DNA of 64,000 nucleotides from Polyodon spathula. Its lineage: Eukaryota; Chordata; Actinopteri; Acipenseriformes; Polyodontidae. A program made the position numbers and the translations under genes. The stretch covers positions 26,286,147-26,350,146 of the forward strand of contig NC_054549.1 of NCBI RefSeq assembly GCF_017654505.1, read 5' to 3'. Shown piece by piece: positions 1 through 38,799 of the stretch; position 1 is the stretch's first letter, and every line of letters starts with the position of its first letter. Below the pieces are notes generated by a model. That model was given only the letters and a program-made list of their open reading frames with translations. It had not been told where the DNA came from and made no database searches.

Positions 1-520
1 CTCAAACTAAAACATGACATTAATAAAGATTTATAGCCAAAACAGTATTACAAAAAATAATAGTTTATCTTAGTCATTGCTGTGAAACTTGATTAATAAC
101 ACAAACGCGTACTAGTATTTCTGTTATGTAAAACTATAAGTAGTTAAATTTAAGAATATGTTTTATTATTTTAAAATCATTTATCTTGCCAAAATACAAA
201 TTGAATTAGACGCCTCCCTTAATTTTCTTTAGCCTTTTCAAGTAAATAGTTCTTTTTTGGAAGTTGTTACAGGCAGTACTTTGCAAAGAGGAAAACCTCA
301 TACATAATAAAATGCTCTCACCTTCAGGAGACCCCAAGCAGCCCCTCAACAGTGCTATCAAGAACACAAGCTTCTTCATCGCACCTCCTTCAGATCGCTA
401 TTTAAACAAATAAGAAGATTTGTGTTGGTGCTTCTCTGTCAAACTGTTGAAATGGGAAGAAATATACTCCTGAAAACAGGGAGGAATTCCACAGTTCTTT
501 ACACATTGGAGGACAAGCAG
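1..520. other. AT-rich intergenic sequence, nothing recognised
   Basis: No exon-like segment, RNA gene or recognisable repeat was seen on either strand. Composition is AT-rich, as in the rest of the intergenic DNA. Confidence 0.5.
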
Positions 521-544
521 AGGAGGAGGAGTGCCTTAGGGAAG

Positions 545-915
545 GACGAGAAGCAAAAGTAGTTGATTATTGATAATCAAGAAATATCAGTTGAGTTTGC
601 TGCCAGGCTGAAAGAATGGAATCTGTCCATCCTGGAAAAAAGACCTATTAGGGAGGAAGTGATTGAATTCTTTAAAATCTTAAAAGGTGTTGACATAGTT
701 AACCCCAGCCAATACTTTAAGAGCTATACAGTAACTAGGACTAGAGGACTTAGTTGGACATTTGTGCAGTGGTTGAGACAAAATCACTAGGATCCTTTAA
801 GATTCAGATTGATGATGTTCTGAGATCAACCAGCTACTAGAAACCGGCCAAGCTTAGATGGGTCGAACAGCCTCCTCTCATGCATACCTTTTCTATTCTA
901 ATGTTCTTATAAAAT
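545..915 (+). repeat. L2/CR1-like LINE 3' fragment
   Basis: An open stretch at 563-790 reads like the C-terminal tail of a non-LTR retrotransposon ORF2: a VIEFFKIL-like segment, then VDIVNP, YFK and TRTRG. Downstream comes the usual post-ORF tail, with AAGCTTAGATGGG, a CCTCCTCTC word and a TTCTAATGTTCTTAT end. The same tail type recurs near 12.1, 29.6 and 59.0 kb. It is a short 5'-truncated relic, not a host gene. The family call (L2/CR1 group) is inferred from wording of the peptide. Confidence 0.6.
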
Positions 916-924
916 ATATATTTT

Positions 925-1128
925 ATATAGCGCCTTTCATAGTGGACGTGTGAACTATCAACTGCAGAGTAACTTACAACAACCTCTCACCCGAAAGACG
1001 GAGAACAAGGAGGTTAAATGACTTGCTTAGGGTCACACAGTGAGTCCGAGGCTGAGCTGGGATTTGTACTAGGGATCTTTTGGTTACAAACCTGTTTCTT
1101 TACCACTGGACCACACAGCCTCCTCAAA
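925..1128 (+). repeat. SINE-like element with MIR-like core
   Basis: The segment begins TATATAGCGCCTTTCATAG and contains GAGGTTAAATGACTTGC followed by GGGTCACACAGTGAGTC, then a GGCTGAGCTGGGATTTG word and a CCACTGGACCACACAGCC end. The middle part closely resembles the conserved core of MIR/CORE-SINEs (GAGGTTAAGTGACTTGC, AAGGTCACACAGC). I see no clear tRNA-type A and B boxes at the head. The copy is full enough to be recognisable but diverged. Confidence 0.55.
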
Positions 1129-1129
1129 G

Positions 1130-3340
1130 AAATGTTTTACAGACAAAATTGAAACAATAACATTTGAATCTCAAATTAAGAAATTGAATATCAAGAGCAA
1201 TTTCACGACTATCAAATAGCATTTTATTCATAAAAACTTTATTTTTTTTAAAACAGTCCTTTGAAAATAATATTCATTATAATTTCCATTTTCGTAAGAT
1301 GACTTGCCTAATAGAATGGCAGTTTTCTCTTTTGGTCTGTGTCAATTTTCAATAGAACCGGACAACATTTAAAAGTGAACCCAAATACTTTTTATACAGC
1401 TTTCCTTTGCCCTAAAATGTGGGATATGGGATAGCTCTAAAACGATTACTGATTTAAAACTGTTGATTTAGATGAATGCACCTTTAGAAAAAGAACGCAT
1501 TTTACCACCAACCCAGGTTAAATCGAGGATTATATTTTAATCACGATGCACACAACCATAAACCAGGTTTAATATTTAATCCTTGTTTAAAAGTAATACA
1601 AGGGTAAACATTTCTTAATCCAAGATTAAAACATAACCCCAGATTAATTACTAACACTAAACAGAGTTGTTGTTTTCTTTTATCCAGACTGTTGTAATCA
1701 ACAATCCTTATCCATATCACTTTTTTATCAGGGCACTTAACAAAGAATACCATTCACATCTTCTCGACAGATCTAGATAGAAACTTTAAAATCACTAGTG
1801 TCACAGCTATCCCATTCTAACAGAGATGCCATTACTAATTCAAACCGAACCCAACAACTTGAAGTTTACTATGTCGCATTCCCGAGTTTCATAAATAAAC
1901 GACCACTAGAGGGAGCTTGCAGGTAAGATATATCCATTCAGACAGTAAATGGAGAAGTGGGTGTCAGCTGCTTGATGTTGGATGTCCTGCTACTTCATTT
2001 TATGAGGAGTGCTTACTAGATAATTGTCATAATATACAAATGCATAAGAACAAAAGAACAAAATACATTTATGAATTAGAGAAGGATTATTGTAGCTGAT
2101 TTTTGCAGGACAGTCTCCAAGCTGCAATGTCCTTTTATAGCACAAGGACCCAGACCCACAAATCCTTGTCTGTCAACTCAACAGCTAGTGACAATATGAT
2201 ATGAAAAGGATAAGTTATGACATAAAACTTAAACAACCTTGTTTGCAATGGAAACTCTTTCAGCAACGTACATGGATCTGTAGTGAGGTAAAGCACATTC
2301 ATAGTACATGCTGCTAACAAAATTAATATTTGTATCATTATACAGGGATGGAAATTGCCTAGCAGTTTTATCCATTCTTTTTTACTACAAGCTTGATTAG
2401 CCACTGAGTATAGATAACAACCTCGGTGTATCTTATTATTAACTCATAGTAAAACCAGGAATGGATGACACTGCTGTGCATTGGGAGTTTTATTTTCATC
2501 CCTGTTATATACTGCCATAATTTCATTTTATTATATAAAATATGCACACATTAAGGCGAATTTTATGTTTTAATAGGGTATTAGTGAAGAAGAGTGCTCC
2601 TTGCGGATAGTTCAGTGCTGTTCTTCCAGGGCACAGCATGGTTCTTCAAGAGGTCACATGAAGGAATGCAGTGGATAATTAAAATATTTCAGTCATAGGA
2701 AAAGCTGAATTGGTGCTGGGTAGGTGAGCAAAACAACAAAGCTTCTGGGAGTTCTGTTAAATACAGATATGTTAAATATTTTGAGTGGTTTTGATTTTTT
2801 ATGATAGTATAAATAATTTAAAAATTAAAAAAAAATAAACAAAAACCACCCCCCTACTCCTAATAGATTTTACTTTTACAAGCACTCAAACGCACGTCTT
2901 CAATAACAAAATTGTGTCTCATGGTCCTGGTCTATGTGCTGCACTTAAAATAGTGGCTTCTCCTAACCTTGTCATCTCCTTTTAGAGTATCCCCTATATT
3001 TCTTATTTCTTCACAAAGTGATTTTACTTTCACAAGCACTCAAACTTACATGTTTTCAGTGTCAAAAGCATTGCCTCATGATGGGTAGCACTGGCATACA
3101 AAGACCATTTTTTTGTTGACTAAATTTGAAAAAATACCGTTCGTCATAACTTGTGAATCATGTGAGACCTAGTGATAGTAATATATTGACTGGAATCATT
3201 TTATTAGCTCTAATACTTTAAATCCCTGTTGCATTAAGATAGGGTAGAAGGAAAGTTAGCTATCAAATTTGGCAGCAGCATTTCTTGTCTTAGGTCACAT
3301 ATTGAAATGGTAACCTTGCTCTTAAGGGAGGGGCTAGCAG
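1130..3340. other. Intergenic sequence without recognised genes
   Basis: AT-rich sequence with stop codons in all frames at short intervals. No splice-flanked conserved peptide or RNA gene was recognised. There are short A and C runs near 2830-2855. Confidence 0.45.
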
Positions 3341-3349
3341 TACAAGCAG

Positions 3350-3451
3350 GTGCAGATTGAACTGTGTGTGAGGGTTCATTTGTTCTGGTTAATGCTGCAG
3401 GTGCAGATTGAGCTCTGTGTTATGGTTCATTTGTTCTGGTTTGTACTGCAG
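3350..3451. repeat. 51-bp tandem duplication
   Basis: Two head-to-tail copies of a 51-bp unit lie at 3350-3400 and 3401-3451. Both begin GTGCAGATTGA and end in CTGCAG, with the shared middle TTCATTTGTTCTGGTT. They differ at about eight positions. Because 51 is divisible by three, the duplication is also visible in one open frame, but no coding function is indicated. Confidence 0.85.
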
Positions 3452-3789
3452 CTCTCACTAGGGGTGTGTGAGAAGAGCGAGTGCCCTGGCAGTGTGGATA
3501 GACCTGGCAGGAGGCTAAGAATAAGGTCGGCTGTCAGTAACGAGAAATCCCTTAATTATTCACAGTTAGTTAGTCATCACTTCTGAGACTGTTTCACATG
3601 AAAAAACAATAATTTATATCTTATATGGTTATGGAAGCTAAAATAAAGATGCAGGACTCAAAAATAAATGCAAATCAGAGGGTTTTTTCTTCTTCGACTC
3701 TTTAATTTGAGAGTGACAATAGTTTCACCCACAATTTTACTCTCCAGTTTAGAATGTCCCTCACCACAAAAAATTCCCTACAACAGTTC

Positions 3790-4165
3790 AGGTGGACTGA
3801 AGCTCAGCGGGCACCCTCTGGATGTCGATGAGTCCTTCGAGTGTCCAGTGCTGTGGATGAGTAGAAACAATCCCTGCCGGTTTTGCCTCCCTAACCAGTG
3901 AGATTGGAGCATCGCATTGGCTTTGTCAACCTTGTGGGTTAGGGAGGCAAAACCAGTAGGGAATGTTTCTCCTTATTGTGCTACAGTGGACCCTCATGAC
4001 CAGACATCTGCTGAGCTAAAGGGGTGCAGCAGTGGCTTTTGTTCCACTCTCAAGTTCTTGGGTGTAAAGGGGCAAAGGTCAAGGTGCCCACTGACCTTCA
4101 ATTCCCCTGAGCTGTTGTGGGTAATTGCTGTATGTAATTGGACATTCTAATTTGGGGAGAAAAAA
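3790..4165 (+). repeat. SINE-like repeat, family with 24.2 and 29.3 kb copies
   Basis: The part from about 3905 carries GGTTAGGGAGGCAAAACC, TTTCTCCTTAT, then CTGACCTTCA, CTGAGCTGTTGTGGGTAATT and GACATTCTAATTTGGGGAG. The same ordered words occur at 24225-24610, and the tail recurs at 29480-29575. A second, inverted copy of the head (GGTTTTGCCTCCCTAACC at about 3878-3896) lies immediately upstream, so this is a head-to-head pair or a foldback. It looks like a dispersed short retroposon. No family name can be assigned. Confidence 0.55.
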
Positions 4166-7100
4166 TATATGATCACTGTACATTTCTAAAATATATATAG
4201 ATGTAACCCCACTTATCCACAGTTAGTGTATGTGAGTGAGGAAAAGCCCTTGTAAGCAACTGCAGAATTGGGTTGATAGGCACAGGGCACCCTCGCCACA
4301 GCTTGATACCTATTCAGGGGAGACAAAGAAAGAATGGCAGGAGAGTAATGATCATCAACCGCTTTAAAGGCGTGAAGCAGGGGGTAGATCTGCTGGAGCC
4401 TGCGGCAGGAATTGGCTTTTATAATGGCACGGTGTGGGAGCCTCAACCAAAAACTGAGCCGTGGCCCTTCTTGATTCCTGTCCCTGGATTACTACACAGC
4501 TGGAGCAGGATGCTTAATCACACCTAAGCGGAAGCACTCGGCTCCTTGATTACACATACAAGCACGCTCCCAAATCCCCATTGATAGTAATGAGGAGCAC
4601 TGCACCTCCACCTGTTGTTCACATGCTCATCCTAATATGTAACATGAAGGGGAGGATGAAACGCATAGTTTGCGAGTCAAGTCATTTGGACACTGTCCAA
4701 CGACAAACAGACACAAAAATAGAAGCCGGTGGAACAGTGCTGAGGCAATGCACATGGAAAGTGTGTTTTTGTTTTGTTCATTCTTCTTCATGGGAGTTTT
4801 GTATTGGTTTATTTTTGTAAATAGCTTTGTGTAAATAATTTGGTGAATAGTTATTAGAGTCAGACTCTCTGTCTGGCACATGCTATCTACTGTGTAGTGC
4901 TGTGGGGAAAAGCACTGTGTTTAACCGAGATCAGAGCATATAATTAAGTGTATCGTAACTGAGGTCAGGGTTTGTGTAACTGAGTAAGGAACAGAGATTA
5001 GTTTAGGGATTTTAGACTCAGAGTATGTCGATGTGTGTAAGCAGGATCTCCATTCACATTATTTGTAGCACCTTTATTTGTAGATTTGTTTCAGTGTTTT
5101 GCATTTTTGTTGTATGTCTGGCATGAGTTCCCTTTACTGGTAGCGTCACATGAGTTTGCATTTGTGTAAATAAATCCTGTGTGCCTGAGCGGTGCTGTCA
5201 ACCTCACTTCATGTCTCCCCTGTCTGTCAGCTTGATACCCCACACCCTCTGCCACTCTCCTGCTACAAACATTCAAGGTTATTGTGCATTTCACAATCTC
5301 CAAGTACATCTGCTACGCCAGAGTGTAACCATTCCTCTGCTCCCCATGCAACTGCCTCTTGTGAATTTAAGAAATACATCAATAAGAAACCTATTTAGAA
5401 TACATGTCGTATTTCATATATCCACTGGGGGCAGTGTTGTAGGAGGGACAGATGAGAGTTATACTGCAGCCACTGAGATGCTTAAAGCATTTATAAAGTC
5501 ACCAGGATGTGATCATGTGATGACTCAACCAGACAATGATACACAGTAAATCTAATCAATAAGATGACTACTTTAGTTAAGATCCCCATACCAAGTTGCT
5601 TATGAATGTAAATAAACAGGTTGTTGACCATTCTTAGGCAAAAAATGAACCATTCTGGCTCATATATGTGCCATTGTATGAACACTGACAGAAACAGTCA
5701 TTGTTGAGGAAGTTACTTTCTTTGAAGATCCAACTATGGAACCCACTCGGGCCCTTCTCTGACACCATTTGATATGAAAAGTGTGTCCATGTGGCATGCA
5801 AGATTTGACTTGCACTGTTGAAGCGCTTTCTGATTTCTATGTTATGCATTAGCCAAAATCCTTTTTTTTTTTTTTTAAATGTAACTGAACTACAGGTATA
5901 TTATTTTTCACATAAACACGTTACCACGTTCAGTAACCTATCTGAAAAAGGAAACATCGAGGTTACAAATGACTGAAAAATGTAACCAGATTACTCCCCA
6001 ACACTTGAAACAGTACAAACCATGGTAATGGTAATGTTACTGCACTGCCATTGAAGATGATTCGGGAAGGGTCCACATTTAAATAGGGGCACATTTCTCA
6101 CTGCTGAGAATAGAAGAACGGAAAGGCTCTCTGTGGGTGCAGAGAGGAGAGAGAGAAGAGAGAAGAGGCACAGGTGCAGCACAAATTGGAGGTGTGAAAT
6201 GTGTGGTAGTTATAGGGTGTAAAATAGGGAAAAAAGAGATAGAGCTAATAGAGCGTAGGAGGGTGAGTGAATAGAACTTAAGAGTACAGCTGTGCAGAGA
6301 GAAAGAAAGATTGCTGTGGTTTTACCCGTTAATTAATTTTTTGGTTTTAACATGATTTCACCAGTAAATAATGTAAAGCAATGAATTATTAATCTGACAG
6401 ATCCCTTGTATAATGTGTTTAGCAATTGCACATGGTTTAAATGGGGATTTAAAACTATTACCGGATAAATAATCATTGTATCCAAATTAGCAGTAATGCA
6501 AAGTGGCATATTATTCAACACGTAATCTATCTGCATGCCAAATGCTTTTAACAATTTGAATCTCTTAAAAATTATAGTATGTTTGGCATCAATGATGTCT
6601 TAATTAAAAAATTCATATCTCCCCTTCAATAAAAGCAGTAGGTAGACAATAAATGCTACATAGTCATGTGACACATTAGGGCCCTTTTCTCTAACTGAAT
6701 TGGTCTCTTTGTCTACCTCCAACTGTGGGCTCCTAAGCTGCAGTGTCACCACTGTTTACTCCCTCCCCTAAAACAAAGCTGACATTCTGTTGTGAAGAAT
6801 CTCAGTTTAATAGAGGTTGTAATAACGTCCTATGCCCCCTTCACAGTAGAGAGGCCCCAGCTTGCTTTAGCATGCCAGGCCCTCGCTGGGGTCCCTGTGT
6901 CGGACTGTGTTTGCACGGTTCACAGTTTGTTTCCAAGGAGCTGCTTACGTGTCTTCCCAGACCCCAGCTGTGGAGCTTCCCTGGAAATTCAACTTCACAC
7001 CCCGGTGTTGCTCTGTGCTGAGCCGGGCTGAATCCAAACAATGTCAAGCTCTGACCGCAGCTGGGCCTGCAGGGAGGGAGAGAGACATTCTTTCAAAGAG

Positions 7101-7500
7101 TGTGAGCTAACAGCAAGAGGTCAAATACACATCCTGTAGCACATTGCAAAAAACTCTGCTTTCTTCAGTTTTTTAAATGTATTTCTTTATTTCCAGGTTG
7201 CAGTTCTGTAATAAACAACAGTAATTTAAATGACTAGTGACTGTACCACCACAACAGGGTAAACTGTAAGCAGCTTGCATGGGCAGGTTAACAGACAAGC
7301 TTGTTTCCATGACCCAAAGGTAGCTGAATCTTGAGACACAAGCTCATTCCACGCTTCATGGTCCTCAAGTCTGGACCTAGGAAGTGTAACACTGCCTGAA
7401 TAGAAGGCATGCAAACATAACTTATTCAAAAGCTTCTACGGTACCAGATCTGATTTCTTTATTTAATTTAATTGAAAAACAAAACCCTGTTTACTATCAA
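4166..7500. other. Intergenic sequence, scattered simple repeats
   Basis: No conserved coding segment was recognised. There is a short poly-T run near 5862-5877 and a GA-rich patch around 6140-6170. The open frames here (up to 122 codons) have no recognisable domains and no convincing splice context. Confidence 0.4.
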
Positions 7501-7531
7501 ATATGTGTATTGTTTAATCAAACCCTACTTA

Positions 7532-8515
7532 CAGTGCCTATAGTAAATATTCACCCCCCTCGGACGTTTTCACAATTTGTTACAACCAATTGCCTTCAGA
7601 ATTCACACAATAAGTTAAATGGAGTCCATCTGTGTGCAATAAAAGTGGTTCACATGAATTCAATGAGTGCATTCAAAGCAAAGATACTATCATGAAGACC
7701 AGGGAGCTTTCAAAACAACTCCGGGATAAAGTTGTGGAAAGGCACAGATCAGGGGAAGGGTATAAATAGATTTCAAAGGCATTGAATATCCCTTGGAGCA
7801 CAGTCAAGTCGATCATTAAGAAGTGGAAGGTATACGGCACCACCCAGAATCTGCTTAGAGCAGGCTGTCCTCCCAAACTGAGCAGCCAACACAGCACATC
7901 ACCCAGGTAACACCATCCCTACTGTGAAGCTTGGTGGTGGCAACATCATGCTATGAGAATGCTTTTCATCGACAGGGACTGGGAAGCTTGTCAGGGTAGA
8001 GAGCAAAATGGATGGAGCTAAATTCAGGCAAATCCTTGAGGAAAACTTGTTTCAGTCTGCAAAAGACCTACGACTGGGACGGAGATTCACCTTTCAGCAG
8101 GACAATGACCCCAAGCACACAGCCAAGGTGACACAGGAGTGGCTTAAATACAAGAAAGTGAATGTCCTAGAGTAGCTCAGTCAGCCCGGACTTGAATCCT
8201 ATTGAGAATCTGTGGCAAGACTTGAAGATTGCTGTCCACCAACAATCCCCATCCAACTTGACAGAGCTTTAACAATTTTGCCAAGAATGGACGAATATTA
8301 CACGATCCAGATGTACAAACCTGACAGAGACTTACCCCAAAAGACTCACAGCTGTAATTGCTGCCACACTGGTTCTACCAAATATTGACTCGGGGAGGTG
8401 AATACTTACAAACCAAGACATTTCAGTTTTTTATTTTTCATTGTTGTTTCACAATAAAAATGATCTTGCCTCTTCAAAGTGTTGAGCAGGTTCTGTAAAT
8501 CAAAGGGAAAAAGAA
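7532..8515 (+). mobile_element. Tc1-like transposon, internally deleted and 3'-truncated
   Basis: A left terminal inverted repeat begins CAGTGCCTATAG directly after a TA dinucleotide (7530-7531). A transposase start follows near 7693 with an N-terminal HTH reading like KQLRDKVVERHRSGEGYK. The sequence then jumps from the HTH region (CPPKLS) straight to the segment that normally lies before the second catalytic Asp, so roughly 0.4 kb of coding sequence is missing. Several stop codons interrupt the rest. The 3' end stops in the post-ORF region with no right inverted repeat, so the element cannot be mobilised in its present form. Confidence 0.85.
7693..8330 (+). pseudogene. Tc1-family transposase remnant
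   Basis: This is the decayed coding part of the preceding element. The paired-like HTH is recognisable at the N-terminus (ISKALNIP, TVKSIIKKWK), with a stop codon just before it at about 7768. The middle DNA-binding and first catalytic region is deleted. Later fragments match the [11 protein letters not shown] region and the [10 protein letters not shown] region of Tc1 DDE transposases, but in several frames. Confidence 0.8.
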
Positions 8516-9759
8516 ATCCTATAGACCCTAAATTAGCTATAATCCTACCCTCTTTTGTAACATTGAATCTCTGGCTGAATCTATCTGTGGCAAACCAGTT
8601 TGAGATGGACAAGGCAGAAACTTTGATAGTAGGTGTCTGTATCCAAGAATGAACACATTTCCAGAGCCATTCTAGAGAATGGGCTTTGTTCTAGATTCCC
8701 AGCAACTTAAATACTGTGCACATATCAAATCTGTGCTGTCCTGGCTGTCTGTGGTGGTTTGATATGTGTTGTTAATATATCATTGTCCAAGCCCTGTGCT
8801 AGCAGATGTTCTGGAACAATGAAAAATTCCACAGACTGCGACGTCATCCATGTAGTGTCAATTTATGTTGAAATGTTAATCCTCAGGAGACTGGATGTGT
8901 TATATCATGTCTGAGTCAAGTGGTCAGCGAAAGCCTTTTTTTTTTTTTGTTTATTTCATTCCTTCTAGGATTTTAGTAATCTGTTCAATCATTATGACAG
9001 GTCAGACATACAGGGACTGCAGAAACAGTACTGTTTTCTTTTTACTCTGTAGCAGTGTTCTTTTGTCGTTTGATGTACAGCAATACCCACTCGTTCAAAT
9101 AATGAAGGTCCATATATTAATGTGATGATAGTATTTTGGACCCCCCCCCCCCCCCCCCCCACCTTTTTCTCCTTGAATGCAAATACTACTTTGTGAGGTT
9201 TATTTCAGCAAGTTTATTTTTGCTTGGATTGTAACAGAATTATTCTGTTTTTGGTACAATACTGACCTTTTGTTTTGGCACAGTATAGCAGTATTATATG
9301 TATAGCACGCAGACCCCTCAAGTGCGCCCCCAGTGGTCGTTATTATACTGGACTCATTTCAGTTGCTCGGAGACACCATGGTAAATTATTATGTTGACTA
9401 AACTCCGTCAATGCAGAATGCTAATAAGTGACAGTTAAGAAAAGCATATCAGGTGATGATAAACTGATAACAAAACAAATAAATAAATAGTTTCAGACAC
9501 ATTTCTTTAAAAATAGTTTAACAAATCTCATGTCTTGGATTTGTTACAAATTAACCTGCAATGATTGTGGGTGTGTATTGGAGAATCTATTCTGCAACCA
9601 TAATAAAATGTTGACAATTTCACATTTTTCGTGCAGCTGTGAAGAATATTAGGAAAACATGTTGATTTTAACAATATGCAAATACACAACATAGAAATAA
9701 GCAGAGCTCTCTTGACAGATACGATTTGAAATTAATCATTACAGTACAATCTTCTACAC
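8516..9759. other. Intergenic sequence with a long C run
   Basis: A homopolymeric C tract of more than 20 bases sits at about 9140-9162. No exon or RNA gene was recognised. Runs like this often slip, so the length may be wrong in the assembly. Confidence 0.5.
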
Positions 9760-10529
9760 AATGATATAGCGCGTTCCAGTCGCCTCAGTTTTTGTCCCTC
9801 TTGGCGCTGGGGCTCCTCCCATTTCCCCGGACCATGTGAGTTGTTCACCGGTTTGTTTGGTGTTGGAAGAGCAGCCACCTCACGGATACAGCCAGCTGGA
9901 GTTTGGAGAGTAAAGCAAGCAGCAGACTACAGAGACTCAAAGCTCAGTAGAGCTGTCAGGAGCATCAGCTAGGCGTCGAGCCGATTGAAACCACAGAGAC
10001 TCAGTGAAGAGACGCGTTTAGTAAAACAAGAAAGAAAGATGCCGAAGGAGAAAAGTCAGAGGCGGCCAGCGCTGCAGTGCACCAGGCTATGAGAAAGGAA
10101 GTTAATTGAACATTGAAGATGGGTTCGTGCTGAAGACTGAAAAAAAGTTTCTGCTTTCTCGTGCACCTGCTCACAACTGCGAGGATGTTGTTCCAATGAA
10201 GCTGTGAACGGAAATACTGTGAAAGTGGTGCACCGGCCTCAAACAAAACTGTAACGTCTAAACAAAACACAGTGCATACTGACAGACGTAAACCGCAGAT
10301 TACAGATGAAGTATGGAAATAACCTATAAATAATACCCGACACAGATCTGACAGCAAAACAATTTTTTATATGTTTTTTAATGGCAAGTAGATGTAGCTT
10401 TAAAGAACTGTTTAAGTAAATTACGAATTTTGACAAAAATATAACTGACCAAACCTCAGCACGAAATATCGTTCTTGTGTGCGTTGCTTTCTGTTTACCG
10501 CTTGGGACATTGTCAAAGCCGTTTAGCCC
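9760..10529 (+). promoter_or_regulatory. Probable promoter and 5' UTR of the NUAK-like gene
   Basis: Composition changes from AT-rich to more GC-rich with CpGs (for example around 9775-9850 and 9970-10080) just upstream of the first coding exon. I see no clear TATA box at a fixed distance. Several short upstream ATGs are present. The transcription start cannot be placed from sequence alone. Extent is inferred from composition and from the position of the downstream start codon. Confidence 0.4.
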
Positions 10530-37139
<26,610 letters not shown>

Positions 37140-38780
37140 TACTGGATTCTAACCTGGCTCAGTTTACCTGATTGGAGGGAATGTTCTTCCCAGCATAATG
37201 GAACGGTACACTCTAGACCCTATTCTGAAGCATTTTCCAAGAGGAATAAAACTATAACTATAGCAAGGAAGTCATAAGATGGAGAAGTAGTTCCTTGCTA
37301 GTTTTATATCATTAAAATAATTTTATTCCTCTCTGAAAATTTCCACTGCCTTGAAAATAGGGTACTGTGTTATGTACCATATTGTAAGCCACAGACCTGC
37401 AAACTTTCAGTTTTAGTTCCCTTGTTATGCCAGGACAACACTGAAAATATCCATGTGATTGCCAAGAGACAGCCGTTAGAAATAGTTGACGCCAGCTAAG
37501 ATGGTGACTTCAAAGTAAAATCAATGTGCATTTCTCCTGTAGTTGCTACTCTAAGGATCTGTCTTATTAAAAATTTGGCTGGAATTGTTTCGCTCAAGAG
37601 TTCACTGTCTGAAAGAGCCCATGTATACTGGAATGTAACTGCTATAGAAGGAAGCCTAGCCATATGGAAACTAGGCATAGCACTTATTTATTTTTACAGC
37701 TAACTGCTTGTACCCAGTCTTACAGCCGGGATGGAACTGAGACGCAAATAGGACAACAGCCTCACACAGCATCCTCTTTGCTAAAGTTTGTGACATGCAT
37801 AGAAAGCTGCGAAATACATGCAACATTGTTTATAAGCACTACTTTGAGCCCAGTGGCAAGGAATCCATATTCACACATGTACTGTGTGCAGCATTGTAAA
37901 TAATTATTTAAACACCCAGACAAACAGCATTCTAGATTCCTATTCAAATAATGCAGTAGAAGCATTTTTAGGGTAATTGGTCTGGTTTGGTTCACCTTAC
38001 CCTTACCTTACACCTCCACTTTACCTAACTTCTAGGTTTTCCTAACATTGAAGCATTTCTGCAGGTGCAACACTGTAGACCGGCCCCCTCCTCTGTGTTG
38101 TTCTGCAGGCAGTCGCTCAATTTGTTCCTTTACAATTGAAATGGTAGTGGAGCTGTTAAAAGGCAGAAAAAACATTAGCCCCTCTTCAAACGCAAAAGAT
38201 CTTATTAAGCATAGAAAAAAGGCTGAGATGTTTTAACTGTGAAATTGGGTTCGAAATATTTTGAATATGATCTTAAAAGATATCAACTGAAAAACATCTT
38301 TAACATCTATGGATGTCTTAAATGGTTTTGCTACATCTCAGTAGTTCATTTTGTTGTCCGTGCCTGTGTTCTAAGCCGTGCTTCATTATACACATCTCTG
38401 CTCACGCAGAAGGAGGATGCAGATAAGTGCCATGCTGGTTAGGGGATTGCAGGACTTGTAGCTCATAGTAGTTGATAGGAAAGATACAATATCATATCAG
38501 CAGACACATGTCTTTTGAAAGCACTTTGTATTTTGTAACTTGTCAGTTACCAAACTGACACATTGCAAGAGTTTACTAAGCAACTGCTGAAGTGTAATGT
38601 TTGCACCATTTTTCTACTAAAATAAAATTGTCACAAAAGCTATAAAAAGGAAGGTAGCCATGAACAGTGCCTGAAGGATACAGAGCAGCGAGAGTATCCA
38701 ATCTCCTATGTACAGATAACATAGTCTGGCCAGTACTTAAGTTCTCCCATGCTCCTACACAATTGCAGAAATGTAGTACA
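37140..38780 (+). other. Probable 3' UTR, then intergenic
   Basis: The first AATAAA downstream of the stop is at 37245-37250. A second strong candidate is at 40588-40593, beyond the palindrome. Which is used cannot be told from the sequence. No other gene was recognised. Confidence 0.45.
37245..37250 (+). terminator. Candidate poly(A) signal of the NUAK-like gene
   Basis: This is a canonical AATAAA about 105 bp after the stop codon. It is a single-motif prediction with no support beyond position. Confidence 0.3.
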
Positions 38781-38799
38781 GGGGGGATACCCATTTCAC

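Noticed and set aside
5181..5549. 122-codon open frame
   Set aside because: No recognisable domain, composition like non-coding DNA, and overlapping frames of similar length on both strands.
10001..10436. Antisense open frames of 118 and 65 codons opposite the NUAK 5' region
   Set aside because: No domain or splice context; most likely chance frames in the GC-richer 5' UTR.
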